Positions 63,693-64,000 of a stretch of DNA of 64,000 nt are shown here, in pieces; the stretch's first letter is position 1; each line of letters starts with the position of its first letter. Below the pieces are notes generated by a model. It was not told where the DNA came from, did not search any database, and saw only the letters and a program-made list of their open reading frames with translations. This DNA comes from Sinotaia quadrata (taxonomy: Eukaryota > Mollusca > Gastropoda > Architaenioglossa > Viviparidae): assembly GCA_028829895.1 (NCBI GenBank), contig CM054178.1:101794058-101858057 (forward strand), in the 5' to 3' direction. Position numbers and translations under genes: made by a program.

Positions 63693-64000
63693 CTATACAT
63701 TAGTGAAGCGGTAGTGGTATCACTTTACGGCACAGACGAAATGTTGAGAAAAAAAAAGAACAGATCGCCTGGGTGCGTAGGGGTTTGTACATCTGTCATT
63801 CACTGTCTCCCGGACTATTATGCCAATATTGCGACAGTTCACACTCCACTTACATCCTTAGATTCGTATTACTGGACACATGCACGCACGCACACAAACA
63901 CAAGGAGAGGTTTTCACATACCATGGGTATAATTTGCATTTGTAACCCAACACTAGTTGCCAAAATACATTCTTTCGGGTGCCCGAAGTGGAAGACTGCC
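63693..64000. other. Window end, no gene seen
   Basis: A 91-codon plus frame overlaps the triplication and has no recognisable domain. Confidence 0.5.

Overview
This is a eukaryotic, AT-rich, repeat-laden window. The gene structures (GT-AG introns, a CArG-TATA promoter, AATAAA signals), a tRNA-SINE-like fragment, long CA/GT tracts and many minisatellites fit an invertebrate animal. A mollusc, perhaps a gastropod, is my best guess, but this is inference: nothing in the window is diagnostic of the taxon.

The only convincing protein-coding content is an actin cluster, all on the minus strand. (1) At 574-5387 is a canonical two-exon, 377-residue actin with a TATA box and a perfect CArG box upstream. 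(2) At 48099-55003 is a divergent but open two-exon actin-like gene of 372 residues. Its first exon (54869-55003) is separated from the second by a 5.8 kb intron; its DNase-I loop is rewritten and His73 is replaced by Arg. (3) At 56769-57317 is a truncated, nonsense-bearing copy of the fourth locus. (4) At 60101-61117 is a strongly diverged actin-like second exon, open for its whole length, whose first exon must lie beyond the window. Genes 1, 2 and 4 keep the intron at the same phase-0 place in the D-loop, so they descend from one ancestor by local duplication.

The rest is repeats. About 25 minisatellite arrays with units of 21-76 bp make up a large share of the DNA. Two of them appear to have been seeded on actin splice sites: the acceptor of gene 2 (about 15 units of 43 bp) and the donor of gene 1 (three degenerate units). 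Transposable elements include a dead I-like LINE with an inverted 5' part (39745-43722), a solo-LTR-like element with 5-bp target duplications (21384-23057), a 235-bp TIR element (34724-34958), a 189-bp hAT-like MITE (39159-39347) and a tandem pair of unclassified 1.7 kb repeats inside the gene 2 intron (50866-54260). Both the LINE and the LTR element landed inside minisatellites and split them.

Layout: 1-6 kb actin 1; 6-39 kb intergenic with minisatellites and the LTR/MITE insertions; 39-45 kb the MITE, LINE and split array; 45-55 kb actin 2 with an intron full of repeats; 55-64 kb the actin-like pseudogene, actin-like exon 4 and further minisatellites. No RNA gene or CRISPR array was seen.
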